Positions 52,583-62,061 are shown, counted from the stretch's first letter. The stretch: 64,000 nt of DNA from Leptolyngbya ohadii IS1 (GCF_002215035.1 NZ_NKFP01000004.1:621726-685725), one strand, 5' to 3'. The notes: a model not told the origin generated them from the letters alone. Numbers and translations: made by a program.

Positions 52583-54040
52583 TTGTCGAACTTCGTTACT
52601 CAGGCTCAGCCGCCGCTGGAGTTTCTGCCGCCGCAGTACGATCCCCTGGTGCGCCAAATTACTGATCTGGCTGCGCCCTTCTGGACACGCTGGCGGGAGC
52701 AGGTTGTAGACATCGAAGCCGATCGGGTCGAGACGCTGGTGAAGCTCTACGAAGAATTTCAGGCGGGCAAGGTGCGCTTTATGATGGCGTTCCGGCATCC
52801 CAGCTCCAACGATCCGCTCTGTATGCTGCATCTGGTATCGCGATCGGTGCCTCAGACGGCAAAGGCAATGGGCGTTCGGCTTCAACGTCCGGTTCACTCC
52901 CACTTTATCTACGATCGCGGTATTCCTATCTGGGCAGGTTCGCTGGTGTCCTGGCTGTATCCGCGTTTGGGCGGTACTTCAATTCGGCGCGGCAAAATTG
53001 ATTTGCCCGGACTGCGAGCCGCTCGTCAGCTCTTTGCGGAAGGACGGTTTCCGATCGCTGCTGCCCCAGAGGGAGCCACCAACGGACACAACGAAATTGT
53101 TAGCCCGATCGAACCCGGTGTGGCGCAGTTTGGCTTCTGGTGCGCGGAAGATTTGCAGAAAGCCGGACGATCGGAGCAGGTGGTGATTTTGCCAATCGGC
53201 ATCCAGTACCACTACGTCGCGGAACCCTGGGAGGCGATCGATCGCCTAATGACGGAACTGGAGGCGGACTGCGGACTTTCGGGTGAAGTGGATGCCCAGA
53301 TTATTACCCTTCCCGATCCATCGGGACTGACTCCGGCGCAGGAGCGGCTGTATCGCAGACTGGTACGGCTAGGAGAACATCTGCTGACGCTGATGGAGCA
53401 GTTTTATACCAAGTTTTACCATCGCGAACTGAAAGCACCCACCACGCTAGAGTCTGCGACTGGCATAATTCCCGCCCTTAGCCTCCACGAAGCAAGCGAC
53501 CCGGCAAATACCCGCCTGGCGATGCGGCTGCAAACCCTGCTGAATACTGCCCTATCTGTGGCTGAGGAATTCTTTAAGGTCGCTCCGAAAGGGACGCTGA
53601 CCGATCGCTGTCGTCGATTGGAACAGGCGGGCTGGGACTGGATCTATCGGGAAGATATCAAAGGCGTTGAACAGCTTCCTCCGGTGGAACGGGGATTAGC
53701 CGATCGCGTTGCGGAGGAGTCCGACCTGCGGCTGTGGCATATGCGTCTAGTGGAAACCTTTGTCAGTGTGACGGGTCGCTATGTAATCGAAAAACCGACT
53801 GCCGAACGCTTTGCCGAAATGCTGCTGCTGGTCTGGGATACGGTGGAGCGTCTGAAAGGAAATATCCCGTTCCCACGTCCTCATCTGGGCAAACAAAAAG
53901 CTTTTGTCACGGTCGGCGATCCGATTTCGGTCAGCGATCGATGGTCTAACTATCAAACCAATCGCCGTTTAGCCGTGAGTACCCTGACGCAGGACATCCA
54001 GGATGCGCTGGAAAAAATGATTGTTCATGAGAATGTCTGA
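52583..54040 (+). CDS. 1-acyl-sn-glycerol-3-phosphate acyltransferase-like protein
   Basis: About 485 residues. A PlsC-type acyltransferase domain occupies about 40-240: the H-x4-D catalytic motif in MMAFRHPSSNDPL, the glycerophosphate-binding GGTSIRRGKID and the FPIAAAPEGATNGHNE block. A helical C-terminal half of about 240 residues is specific to cyanobacterial homologues. It probably acylates a lysophospholipid at the membrane. The open frame starts inside hemH, but no ATG fits. The TTG at 52583 has GGAG eight bases upstream and begins SNFVTQAQPPLEFLPPQYDP, as homologues do. Confidence 0.82.
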   Translation: MSNFVTQAQPPLEFLPPQYDPLVRQITDLAAPFWTRWREQVVDIEADRVETLVKLYEEFQAGKVRFMMAFRHPSSNDPLCMLHLVSRSVPQTAKAMGVRLQRPVHSHFIYDRGIPIWAGSLVSWLYPRLGGTSIRRGKIDLPGLRAARQLFAEGRFPIAAAPEGATNGHNEIVSPIEPGVAQFGFWCAEDLQKAGRSEQVVILPIGIQYHYVAEPWEAIDRLMTELEADCGLSGEVDAQIITLPDPSGLTPAQERLYRRLVRLGEHLLTLMEQFYTKFYHRELKAPTTLESATGIIPALSLHEASDPANTRLAMRLQTLLNTALSVAEEFFKVAPKGTLTDRCRRLEQAGWDWIYREDIKGVEQLPPVERGLADRVAEESDLRLWHMRLVETFVSVTGRYVIEKPTAERFAEMLLLVWDTVERLKGNIPFPRPHLGKQKAFVTVGDPISVSDRWSNYQTNRRLAVSTLTQDIQDALEKMIVHENV

Positions 54041-54120
54041 ATCAGCTTCCTTAACATTTCTCAACTTTTCTTCCGAACATTTTTTAGACTAAGAGAGTAG
54101 AGTCACGTTCATTGCCCCCG

Positions 54121-54762
54121 ATGCTGCACCCCACCCAACGTACCAAGCTGGATGAGACGGACGATCGCGAGTTTTATAGCGTCCCCCGCTTTGTCACCCA
54201 CGTCGATGAGAATTTTATCCAGCAGCTCACCGAGCTGTACCGGGAACGGCTGAAGCCTGACACGCGCATCTTTGACATGATGAGTAGCTGGGTGTCTCAC
54301 CTGCCGGACGAAATAGAATTTGCCCACGTCGAAGGACACGGACTCAACGGCGAGGAGCTTGCCCGCAACCCGCGTCTGGATCACTACTTCGTCCAGAACC
54401 TCAACGAAAATCAGCTTTTCCCCCTCCCCGACCAGTCCTTCGATGCCGTGCTGAATACGGTCTCGGTACAGTATCTCCAGCGTCCCGAAGCCGTCTTTGC
54501 CGAAATTTATCGCGTTCTGAAACCGGGTGGTATTGCCATCATCAGCTTCTCCAACCGGATGTTCTATCAAAAGGCAATTCAGGCATGGCGTGACGGTTCG
54601 GAGGACGATCGCGTCGAGCTGGTCAAAAGCTACTTCAAAGCCATTCCTGGCTTCAGCGAACCCGAAGTAGTCGCTCGTCAGGGTAGCGTCCCCAGCTTCC
54701 TGCAAATGCTTGGCATTCCCGGCACCGACCCCTTTTACGCCGTCATCGCCTCCCGCCAATAG
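54121..54762 (+). CDS. SAM-dependent methyltransferase
   Basis: 213 residues. It is a degenerate Rossmann methyltransferase: RIFDMMSSWVSHLPDEIEFA replaces the usual glycine-rich motif I, followed by VEGHGLNGEELARNPRLDHY, SFDAVLNTVSVQYLQRPEAV and YRVLKPGGIAIISFSNRMFY. The absence of G-x-G-x-G in motif I is notable, but the remaining blocks are typical of a Methyltransf_11 group found in cyanobacteria and plants. The ATG at 54121 is preferred to a TTG three codons earlier. It is 40 bp before the MFS gene on the same strand. Confidence 0.8.
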   Translation: MLHPTQRTKLDETDDREFYSVPRFVTHVDENFIQQLTELYRERLKPDTRIFDMMSSWVSHLPDEIEFAHVEGHGLNGEELARNPRLDHYFVQNLNENQLFPLPDQSFDAVLNTVSVQYLQRPEAVFAEIYRVLKPGGIAIISFSNRMFYQKAIQAWRDGSEDDRVELVKSYFKAIPGFSEPEVVARQGSVPSFLQMLGIPGTDPFYAVIASRQ

Positions 54763-54801
54763 AATCACCTACACTGGCAAAGGACACTCACCCGATGCCT
54801 C

Positions 54802-56073
54802 ATGACCTCACTCGCCCGTAAACTCCAAGCCCAGCTTCCCAAACTCGATCGCGCTGTCTGGATTTTGATGCTGGGACGGCTCCTATCTCAGATGGGAACA
54901 GGGTTTGTGCTGTTTTACGCAGCGGTCTTTTTTGTGAACGAGGTCGGTCTATCAGCGACGGCAGTGGGAATTGGCATCGGCAGCGAATCAATTTCTGGTG
55001 TGGTTGGACGAGTCATGGGTGGGTTAATGTCCGATTCTCCGAAATGGGGACGGCGCAAGACCCTGCTATTTTCGGCAGTCTTTTCCTCGATCGCCGATAT
55101 CATGCTGGCGGTCAGCTATAACTTTCCGACCTTTCTGGCAGCGAATCTGCTCATGGGTCTGGGGGTGGGGCTGTATTGGCCCGCAATGGAGTCGGCGGTG
55201 GCGGACTTAACGACGATCGATCAGCGAAACGAGGCTTATGCGTTAACCCGCCTTTCGGACAATTTAGGCTTGGCGTTGGGCGTGGTGTTTGGTGGACTGC
55301 TGATTGGCGCAACGGGGGCATTCCGGCTGCTGTTCTGGATCGACGGCATCTCGTTTGTGGTGTTCTCTGGCATTATCTACGTTGCCATTCAAGAAACCCT
55401 GAAGGTCGATCGCACCACTCGCCAGGGTAGACGCGGCTGGGCAACGGCGCTGCGGGATTATCCGCTCTGGATCTATGTGGCAGTTAATATTCTGTTCACT
55501 ACCTACCTGTCGCTGATGAATACGGCTCTGCCGCTCTACCTGACTAACTTTGCAAACTTTGGACGATCGGCGGGTCAGGCATCGGGCGAGGCAAATTTCA
55601 CGGCTCTGAGTCTGCTGTTTGCCTGGTATATCGTGCTAGCGGCACTGTTTCAGCTTCCGATCGCTCGCTGGCTCAATCGCTTTACCCGTCCCCAAGCGCT
55701 TATCGGCTCGGCAATCTGCTGGGCGATCGGCTTTCTGCTGGTGTGGTTTACCGGCAGTCTACCGGGCGGAACGTCACTCTGGGCAGGATTAAGCGTTGCG
55801 GTAATGGCACTGGCAACGATCGCCTATACGCCTTCTGCTTCGGCACTGGTAGCCAATATGGCTCCGGACTCCATGCGAGGCGTTTATTTATCGATTAATT
55901 CGCTCTGCTGGGCGGTGGGTTATTTTATTGGCCCCACGGTGGGCGGCTGGGCAATGGGACAGTCCTACGAGGTTGCCCATCACTTCTGGCTGGTGGGGAT
56001 TGGGAGCGTAGGGGTGGCGATCGTCATTCTGCTGTATCTCGATCGATTGCTCAAAAATCGAGTGTGGCACTAA
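54802..56073 (+). CDS. MFS transporter
   Basis: 423 residues with about 12 TM helices. The loop 2-3 motif is GGLMSDSPKWGRRKTLLFSA, the major-facilitator signature A, and the helix 4 region is NLLMGLGVGLYWPAMESAVA. A central loop carries basic residues (KVDRTTRQGRRGW). The profile is that of drug/sugar:H+ antiporters (DHA1-like), but the substrate is unknown. The ATG at 54802 opens a basic N-terminus (TSLARKLQAQLPKLDRAVW). It may be cotranscribed with the methyltransferase upstream. Confidence 0.88.
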   Translation: MTSLARKLQAQLPKLDRAVWILMLGRLLSQMGTGFVLFYAAVFFVNEVGLSATAVGIGIGSESISGVVGRVMGGLMSDSPKWGRRKTLLFSAVFSSIADIMLAVSYNFPTFLAANLLMGLGVGLYWPAMESAVADLTTIDQRNEAYALTRLSDNLGLALGVVFGGLLIGATGAFRLLFWIDGISFVVFSGIIYVAIQETLKVDRTTRQGRRGWATALRDYPLWIYVAVNILFTTYLSLMNTALPLYLTNFANFGRSAGQASGEANFTALSLLFAWYIVLAALFQLPIARWLNRFTRPQALIGSAICWAIGFLLVWFTGSLPGGTSLWAGLSVAVMALATIAYTPSASALVANMAPDSMRGVYLSINSLCWAVGYFIGPTVGGWAMGQSYEVAHHFWLVGIGSVGVAIVILLYLDRLLKNRVWH

Positions 56074-56260
56074 AACCGGGATGTGCAAGGAAGCCGTAGT
56101 CTTAGTGCTTCGGGATTGAGATGCGCTGGTGAATTGAGAAAGCATCGGCTGAATTAAGAGTCCGATCTCTGGAATTCTCAAAAATGCTGAAGCTGAGGAG
56201 TTATGGCAGGATGAGAAGAAAAGCCGATTACTCGATTGAACTTGTGGAAAGGAGACTGGC

Positions 56261-56911
56261 ATGGGTGTTCAAATTCCACTTCAGAAGATTGACGTTCCAC
56301 CCGGACAGCAAATTTTGCTGCATAAGGTTAGCTGGGAAGAGTTTGAAGCCATCGTGCAGGAATTGAACGATCGCCCCTCCCTGAGGCTTGCCTATTGTGA
56401 TGGAATGCTCGAAATCATGACCCCCTTGCCTGAACACGAGTACTTTAAGGAGACGATTGGGGATGCCATTAAAGACATGGCAGAAGCGCTAGAACTCGAT
56501 TATGAAAGCTATGGCTCTACCACCTGGCGACAGCAAGCGAAACAGGCAGGCATAGAAGCAGACAACTGTTTTTACTTTCAGAATGAGGCGATCGTCCGGG
56601 GCAGAATTGACCTTGATCTGGCACAAGATCCACCCCCCGACCTGGCTTTAGAAATTGATGTCACAAGCAAATCTCTAGCGCGGTTTCCGATCTACCTGCG
56701 GCTAGGTATTCCTGAACTATGGTGCTATGACACGGGAAAGCTGACGATTTATCGGCTTCAGGATCAGCAGTACCTTGAAGTTCAGCACAGCAGCATCTTC
56801 CCTCAACTGAACATTCAAGCATTACCGCAGATCATTGAGGAAAATCGCGCTCTGGGACGACTGGCACTGCGGCGATCCATCCGAGCCTGGGTCGGGAAAC
56901 AAATGGTGTAG
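56261..56911 (+). CDS. Uma2-family (DUF820) endonuclease-like protein
   Basis: 216 residues. Uma2 fold: VSWEEFEAIVQELNDRPSLR, AYCDGMLEIMTPLPEHE, GRIDLDLAQDPPPDLALEID for the catalytic Asp and Glu, and FPIYLRLGIPELWCYD for the lysine-bearing helix (here lysine-poor). The tail LRRSIRAWVGKQMV is typical. The ATG at 56261 has AAGGAG nine bases upstream. It is distinct from the shorter Uma2 gene at 19331, and the function is unknown. Confidence 0.85.
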   Translation: MGVQIPLQKIDVPPGQQILLHKVSWEEFEAIVQELNDRPSLRLAYCDGMLEIMTPLPEHEYFKETIGDAIKDMAEALELDYESYGSTTWRQQAKQAGIEADNCFYFQNEAIVRGRIDLDLAQDPPPDLALEIDVTSKSLARFPIYLRLGIPELWCYDTGKLTIYRLQDQQYLEVQHSSIFPQLNIQALPQIIEENRALGRLALRRSIRAWVGKQMV

Positions 56912-56988
56912 AAAGATGCGGAGAAGGCGTTCAGAAAAGTCGATCGCACTACCCCTCCATTCCTCTACTCATCCACCCATCCACCCCT
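56912..56988. other. Pyrimidine-rich spacer
   Basis: The stretch around 56953-56996 (CCATTCCTCTACTCATCCAC and CCATCCACCCCTCTACC) resembles 25290-25318 in composition and in the phrase CTCATCCACCCATCCAC. It lies between convergent genes. Confidence 0.4.
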
Positions 56989-57465
56989 CTACCGCCGCCA
57001 AGAACTCGCCCGCTTCTCCTTGCGATCATCCCCATCCCTATCCTTCTTCCCAAACTCCCGCTTGCCAAACTCCTTCTTCCCAAATTCTTTCTTCCCAAAC
57101 CGACTCAGCGACTCCTCCGGTTCCTTCTCGACGTTCCATTCCTCTTCGCTGATCCAGCTTGAAACCGATCGCAGCACCGTTGGCACCTCCGTACCGTGGG
57201 GAAATTCCAGAATGGTTTCGCTTAAGCCCAGGTAGCCCGACTCGCTGAAGGAGAGGAGCATTCGCTGTACGGCAAACCAGACTTCTGCCTCGTATTCCCA
57301 GTTGCTGCCGAAGGGACATCTGCCCGCGATCGACTTTAGCGCCCAGAAATAGCTGTTTCGCACCACCGAGCCAGTCTTTTTATATTGGGGCAGGTCGTCC
57401 TGGTGAATCAGTAACACTTCGTTGTCAATTTTTGCTCTCACGCGCTCAACCCCTGGATGTGACAT
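56989..57465 (-). CDS. Conserved cyanobacterial hypothetical protein with a repeat tail
   Basis: 158 residues. The first 115 form a globular, probably alpha/beta domain (VRAKIDNEVLLIHQDDLPQY, NSYFWALKSIAGRCPFGSNW, YEAEVWFAVQRMLLSFSES). The tail repeats FGKKE units (four copies) and ends DRDGDDRKEKRASSWRR, strongly basic and acidic. I recall similar proteins only in cyanobacteria; the function is unknown. It is divergent from the GT-C gene, with a 54-bp spacer. Confidence 0.65.
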   Translation of the reverse strand: MSHPGVERVRAKIDNEVLLIHQDDLPQYKKTGSVVRNSYFWALKSIAGRCPFGSNWEYEAEVWFAVQRMLLSFSESGYLGLSETILEFPHGTEVPTVLRSVSSWISEEEWNVEKEPEESLSRFGKKEFGKKEFGKREFGKKDRDGDDRKEKRASSWRR

Positions 57466-57519
57466 AGAATGAGAGCTTTCATGCTAACAATTGCAAGGTG
57501 TTACTAGAGGGGGGAGGGG

Positions 57520-59334
57520 TTGAAACGTCGTTCGCTTCCAAATTCGCTTCAGGCGTGGCTGCGGTGGCTGCTAATTGGCGCACTGGTTCTCGGAATTGGC
57601 TTTCGATTTTTGAACCTCGATCGCAAGATTCTCTGGCACGATGAAGTTTATACCTCCATGCGGGCATCGGGCTACACGCGCTACGAGATCGACAACAGCA
57701 TCTTTCGCGATCGATTTATTCCCGCTCGCAATTTGCAGTGGTATCAGCAGCCGAAGCTGAACAGCACTTTTGCTGACACGATTTATTCTTTGGCGATCGA
57801 AGACCCGCAGCACCCCCCGTTTTACTTTGTGGCGGCTCGCTTCTGGATGATGCGATTCGGTAATGCGATCGGAACGACCCGACTATTACCTGTGCTCTTG
57901 AGTTTGCCTGCCCTGTTCTTCATGTACAAACTGGCGATCGAGCTATTTGGCTCCCGTCTTACGGCGGGAATCGCAGCGGCGCTGCTAGCAATGTCTCCGT
58001 TTGATATTCTGTTTGCCCAGACGAATCGGCAGTACAGCTTGCTCACCACGATGGTGATTGGCAGTAGTTGGCTGCTGCTGCGGGCAATGCGGCTTCCCTC
58101 CTGGTGGAACTGGGGACTGTATATGATGAGCCTGGCGATCGGGCTGTACACCCATCCGTTCTTTGCCTTCACGATCGTTGCTCACGGAATTTATGTGCTG
58201 GTGATTGGCAAACCCGTTGAGGAAACGCCAGTTCAGGAAACGCGATTGTTGCCGAGTGCTGTGTCTCCTGCTCCTCCAAAAACCCAAGAAAACCCTGCCG
58301 TTACAGAGGACTTTAACCCCGCTAATGCGATCGTCCACCGCGCTCCAGAGGTGAATTTACCCCAGGAAAAACTTACCCTGCGTCGCATAATTTGGCGGAA
58401 TCTGCAAACCTACACGCAGTTTGGCATGGCAGTTCTGGAGGCGCTGCTGCTCTTTAGTCCCTGGATTGCAGTGATGTACTTCAACCGCGATCGGGCACTG
58501 GCGACGACCAACTGGACTCAGGCTCCGACAGACTACCTTTACCTTCTGAAGCTGTGGCTGCTCAGCTTTACTTCCCTGTTTGTTGATCTGGACTTTGGCT
58601 TTAATAATCCCATTACCTATCTGGTGAGAATTCCGTTTCTGCTGCTAGCTGTGGCGGGGATGGTGCTGCTCTGGCGTACCACGAAGCGTAAAACTTGGCT
58701 GTTTGTGCTGCTCAATTTTGCGGTGCCGTTTCTGCTGCTGGTTGGGGCTGATCTGGCACTGGGCGGAAAGCGATCGGCGGTGAGCCGCTATCTCATCTCG
58801 TCCTATCCGGCAATTCAGCTTGCGGTCGCCTACTGGTTTGGGGTCACGCTGGGTCAATCCCTTCTGTGGCAGAACACGATCGAACAGATTCGACAAATTC
58901 CGCGTCGGTGGCAGAAATTTCTTACCCGGCGATCGGTCTGGTTTGGTGTTTTGATCGGCGTATTGACCGCCAGTTTTATTTCTTGTAGCGTCAGCGCAAT
59001 GGCGGAGACTTGGTGGAGTAAGGATTTGAGCTACCTGAATGCCAGGGTTGCTCAGATCATCAATCGCGAAGCAGAAACCAGCAATCCGGTCATTGTGAGC
59101 GACATCGGCGACGACTATACCAACACGGGCGATCTGATTTCGCTGAGCTTCCGTCTGGCAGACAACGTGCGCTACTACACCGTCAGCGATACGCCGAACC
59201 TGGAACCGATCGCACCCGAACCTAACGTGATTCTGTTTCGTCCATCCCAAAAAATACGGGCAGCGATCGAGCAACAGGGCTGGGCATTGCAGCCTTTCTT
59301 CCAGGACGGCAAACTCTGGCAGCTTAAGCGATAG
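57520..59334 (+). CDS. GT-C family membrane glycosyltransferase (ArnT/PMT-like)
   Basis: 604 residues with about 11-12 TM helices. The N-terminal TM is followed by LDRKILWHDEVYTSMRASGY, whose D-E is the catalytic acidic pair of the GT39/GT83 'PMT_2' group. HPPFYFVAARFWMMRFGNAI gives the next conserved block. A long soluble loop (about 225-295) interrupts the helices. It probably transfers a sugar from a polyprenyl-phosphate donor to lipid or protein. The start is TTG at 57520 with GGGAGGGG directly upstream. Confidence 0.85.
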   Translation: MKRRSLPNSLQAWLRWLLIGALVLGIGFRFLNLDRKILWHDEVYTSMRASGYTRYEIDNSIFRDRFIPARNLQWYQQPKLNSTFADTIYSLAIEDPQHPPFYFVAARFWMMRFGNAIGTTRLLPVLLSLPALFFMYKLAIELFGSRLTAGIAAALLAMSPFDILFAQTNRQYSLLTTMVIGSSWLLLRAMRLPSWWNWGLYMMSLAIGLYTHPFFAFTIVAHGIYVLVIGKPVEETPVQETRLLPSAVSPAPPKTQENPAVTEDFNPANAIVHRAPEVNLPQEKLTLRRIIWRNLQTYTQFGMAVLEALLLFSPWIAVMYFNRDRALATTNWTQAPTDYLYLLKLWLLSFTSLFVDLDFGFNNPITYLVRIPFLLLAVAGMVLLWRTTKRKTWLFVLLNFAVPFLLLVGADLALGGKRSAVSRYLISSYPAIQLAVAYWFGVTLGQSLLWQNTIEQIRQIPRRWQKFLTRRSVWFGVLIGVLTASFISCSVSAMAETWWSKDLSYLNARVAQIINREAETSNPVIVSDIGDDYTNTGDLISLSFRLADNVRYYTVSDTPNLEPIAPEPNVILFRPSQKIRAAIEQQGWALQPFFQDGKLWQLKR

Positions 59335-59358
59335 CGGATTTTATGGATCAATTTATGT

Positions 59359-59853
59359 ATGACTCGATCTACTGATCAATCCGATCAATTGATGGAATCC
59401 GTTCAGCTTGCCCTCACTAATGAAGACATTCAGGCTTGCTTTCCTGTAATGGTGCAACTGCGTCCGCATTTAATCACTGAAAAATCAGCAACCGCCGAAA
59501 CCGCTGACCCAGAGAAAATTTTTATCGATCGCATCCGGCGACAGATGAATCAGGGCTACCAGTTAGCGTTTATTGCTGCCGCAGATCGGGTCGTTGCTGT
59601 TGCCGGATTTCGCATTTTGGAAAACCTGGCGTGGGGAAAATTTTTGTACGTGGATGATCTGGTGACGGATACCAGCGATCGATCACGAGGGTACGGTCAG
59701 CTTCTCTTGGAGTGGCTGGTGGAATATGGGCGATCGCACCACTGCAAACAGTTCCATTTAGATTCGGGCGTGCAGCGATATGAGGCACATCGGTTCTATT
59801 TTCGGCAGCGGCTCAGCATTACCAGCTATCACTTCGCCCTCTCACTCCGATGA
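59359..59853 (+). CDS. GNAT-family N-acetyltransferase
   Basis: 164 residues. GNAT core: QLALTNEDIQACFPVMVQLR, VVAVAGFRILENLAWGKFLY, VDDLVTDTSDRSRGYGQLLL with the acetyl-CoA loop R-x-x-G-x-G/A as RSRGYGQ, and FHLDSGVQRYEAHRFYFRQR. It resembles the PhnO/AAC-like group; the substrate is unknown. The ATG at 59359 follows the GT-C gene by 24 bp, so cotranscription is possible. Confidence 0.85.
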   Translation: MTRSTDQSDQLMESVQLALTNEDIQACFPVMVQLRPHLITEKSATAETADPEKIFIDRIRRQMNQGYQLAFIAAADRVVAVAGFRILENLAWGKFLYVDDLVTDTSDRSRGYGQLLLEWLVEYGRSHHCKQFHLDSGVQRYEAHRFYFRQRLSITSYHFALSLR

Positions 59854-60035
59854 ATGCCCAAAAATAAGTCCCCGAATAAGAATCGTTACCAATTGACGAG
59901 ATTCGGCATTCCCTACCCAATCATCGACAATCAATCGCACTACACTAGATCAGGAATTACCGATCGTGATCATTCGATCGAAAGAGTTCTGCATCTCCAT
60001 TTGCATCTGAATTTCTCTCATTCGTTTTCTTCATC

Positions 60036-60428
60036 ATGTACATTGCTCCCATTCCGGCAGACGATTTAACAGCCCTCGATAATAAACTTTCTAACCGCTA
60101 CATCGAACTCGATCCGGCTGGATATTTCATCATCTATGTCGATCGCGAGGCTGGCTTAATCTGTGCCAAGCACTACACCAACACCATCAACGACAAAGGC
60201 TTAGCCTGCGACCCCGAAACGGGTAAACCCCTGCCCTGCAACGTCAAAGTCGAGCGTACCCACACGGTTGTATATACGGGCAGAACGGCAAAGGAACTCT
60301 GCATCAAAATCTTTGAAGAAACCAAGCCTGCCCCCCTCACCTACCTGGATCACGCCGCCTATTTGGGACGGGAATTCGTCCGGGCAGAAATGGCGTTGCT
60401 GAGCGGACAGGACTACGTTCAGGATTAA
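60036..60428 (+). CDS. DUF4346 protein
   Basis: 130 residues of DUF4346: LDNKLSNRYIELDPAGYFII, the Cys- and Lys-containing AGLICAKHYTNTINDKGLAC, VERTHTVVYTGRTAKELCIK and DHAAYLGREFVRAEMALLSG. The family occurs alone in cyanobacteria and fused to pterin-synthase-like domains elsewhere, hinting at a one-carbon or pterin role; this is indirect. The ATG at 60036 is clear. It is followed 85 bp later by a 2TM-domain gene. Confidence 0.85.
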   Translation: MYIAPIPADDLTALDNKLSNRYIELDPAGYFIIYVDREAGLICAKHYTNTINDKGLACDPETGKPLPCNVKVERTHTVVYTGRTAKELCIKIFEETKPAPLTYLDHAAYLGREFVRAEMALLSGQDYVQD

Positions 60429-60513
60429 AGCGCCAGGATTAGATGGTTCAGGATTAGATTGTTTAGGATTGATGTAGAGATAATCTTTCGTCATTTTCTC
60501 AGGACAAACCGCT

Positions 60514-60996
60514 ATGCCCAGCCCAACGCCTAGCCCACGCTATAGCCCGGAAGACGCGCAGCAAATTCTGCATCTGGCGATCGCTCGTCAGGTTGAAGCC
60601 GAGGAAGTCACGCGCGACCAACTGCTTGAAATTGCGGCGGAGCTGAATATTTCGCCCGCAGAACTGGCAATGGCAGAACGGGAATGGGTAGCTCAGCGGG
60701 GAGAGGCGGTCGATCGGGCAGCCTTCGATCGACATCGGCAGCAGCGGTTTCGCCATCGTTTTGGGCAATTTTCTATTGTCAGCGCCTTTCTGTTGGGGCT
60801 TGATTTTCTCACAGGCGGCGGGATAGGCTGGTCGCTTTACTTTCTATTTCCCTGGGCGTTGGGCGTTTCCCTCGACGGATGGAAAACTTTTCAGCTTCAG
60901 GGGGAATCCTACGAAGGAGCGTTCAAACGGTGGCAGCAGCGGCGCAGAATTAAAACCTCTGTCACTCGACTGCTCGATCGCTGGCTAAGCGCTTAA
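60514..60996 (+). CDS. 2TM-domain membrane protein
   Basis: 160 residues. A soluble helical N-terminus (YSPEDAQQILHLAIARQVEA, about 10-75) resembles a small SHOCT-like or DUF1707-like module. The 2TM domain follows at 80-140 (HRQQRFRHRFGQFSIVSAFL and IGWSLYFLFPWALGVSLDGW). The C-terminus is basic. The function is unknown. The ATG at 60514. Confidence 0.75.
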   Translation: MPSPTPSPRYSPEDAQQILHLAIARQVEAEEVTRDQLLEIAAELNISPAELAMAEREWVAQRGEAVDRAAFDRHRQQRFRHRFGQFSIVSAFLLGLDFLTGGGIGWSLYFLFPWALGVSLDGWKTFQLQGESYEGAFKRWQQRRRIKTSVTRLLDRWLSA

Positions 60997-61029
60997 CGCT
61001 AACCCTTCGCTTAAGCAACCCCTCTTGTT

Positions 61030-61350
61030 GTGCAGCAGCCCCCCTTGTCGGCTAATTCATCTGCTAAACGTCGCTGTGTGCTGATCTGCCAGCATCGTTC
61101 TTGTATGCGTCAGGGTGCGGCTGCCGTATTGTCAGCATTCCAGGCGGCGGTTCCGCAGGGGGTACTCGCCGTTGCAAGTGACTGTATGGGACAATGTGCC
61201 TCCGGTCCTACCGTGCGAGTTATGCCGGAGGGCGACTGGTACTGCCGCATTCAGGAAGCGGACGTAGAAACGATCGTCACAGAACATTTAGAAAGCGATC
61301 GGGCAGTAAGACGTCTGCTGCACCCCCGCTTTCACCCAATAGAAGATTAG
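61030..61350 (+). CDS. Thioredoxin-fold [2Fe-2S] ferredoxin-like protein
   Basis: 106 residues. Cluster cysteines are visible as VLICQHRSCMRQGAAAVL (C20, C25) and SDCMGQCASGPTVRVMP (C52, C56), the pattern of the thioredoxin-like 2Fe-2S ferredoxins related to NuoE and HoxE. GDWYCRIQEADVETIVTEHL closes the fold. It probably carries electrons in the cytosol; its partner is unknown. The start is GTG at 61030 without a strong ribosome binding site. It is 33 bp after the 2TM gene. Confidence 0.85.
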   Translation: MQQPPLSANSSAKRRCVLICQHRSCMRQGAAAVLSAFQAAVPQGVLAVASDCMGQCASGPTVRVMPEGDWYCRIQEADVETIVTEHLESDRAVRRLLHPRFHPIED

Positions 61351-61437
61351 ATTTACTAGATTTCTCGAATTCCCTAATCGAATTGCCTGATTGAATTTTC
61401 CAATCAACTTCTAATCAAATTTTCTAATCGAATTCCC

Positions 61438-61755
61438 TCAATCCTCAATTTCGAGTTGCGCCACCGTTACCGCACCCAGCGCAAAAGCTGCCACTAGCGG
61501 CATCGGACACTGAAGCCAGTAGCTCACCACCGAAGCAACGATCGTGGCACCCACAGCAATTGAACACCAGCGACGCTCATCGGGGCTAAAGCCATACTGC
61601 TGCTTCACAATTCGCAGGACTTGATTGGGAATTGGCATCGGCATCACAGCAAACGGCGGAAACGCCCAGTATTCCTCGCGGTTGACCACAAATAGATCAG
61701 TCCAGCCATTTTCTTTGCACCAGTTTTCGATCCAGTTGTAGCAGTAGTGCCGCAT
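61438..61755 (-). CDS. Small membrane protein, conserved in cyanobacteria
   Basis: 105 residues. The soluble N-terminus RHYCYNWIENWCKENGWTDL and NREEYWAFPPFAVMPMPIPN is followed by two TM helices (WCSIAVGATIVASVVSYWL and MPLVAAFALGAVTVAQLEI). I recall short cyanobacterial proteins with this 'cooked' aromatic start but no function. It converges with the ferredoxin-like gene across a repetitive AT-rich 87-bp spacer. Confidence 0.65.
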   Translation of the reverse strand: MRHYCYNWIENWCKENGWTDLFVVNREEYWAFPPFAVMPMPIPNQVLRIVKQQYGFSPDERRWCSIAVGATIVASVVSYWLQCPMPLVAAFALGAVTVAQLEIED

Positions 61756-62061
61756 AACGATGGTAAGAAATTCTTGTAAAGGAGCAGGGACACCGAACGG
61801 TAATACTGACAGTAAACCCGCGAACTGAAACTTACGGATGGGACTTACGAATTAAACTGGTAAGCTAAACAGTCAGTCGTTGGTGAGAATGTGTCAGTTT
61901 CTATTAAGGAAATAAGTCTTATTTATGCAGGCTAACAGAGTCCACCGGAAAGCGGCACATCATGGCAACTAAAGTTTACTTAGCTGTCAGCAGCAGCCTT
62001 AATTAATCAACAGAACTTAATCACCCCTGCCGATCGCCCCTTAGCTGCCCCTTAAACTTCT
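61756..62061. other. Gap between two membrane-protein genes
   Basis: 306 bp, divergent. No coding frame, hairpin or repeat stood out. It presumably contains both promoters. Confidence 0.3.
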
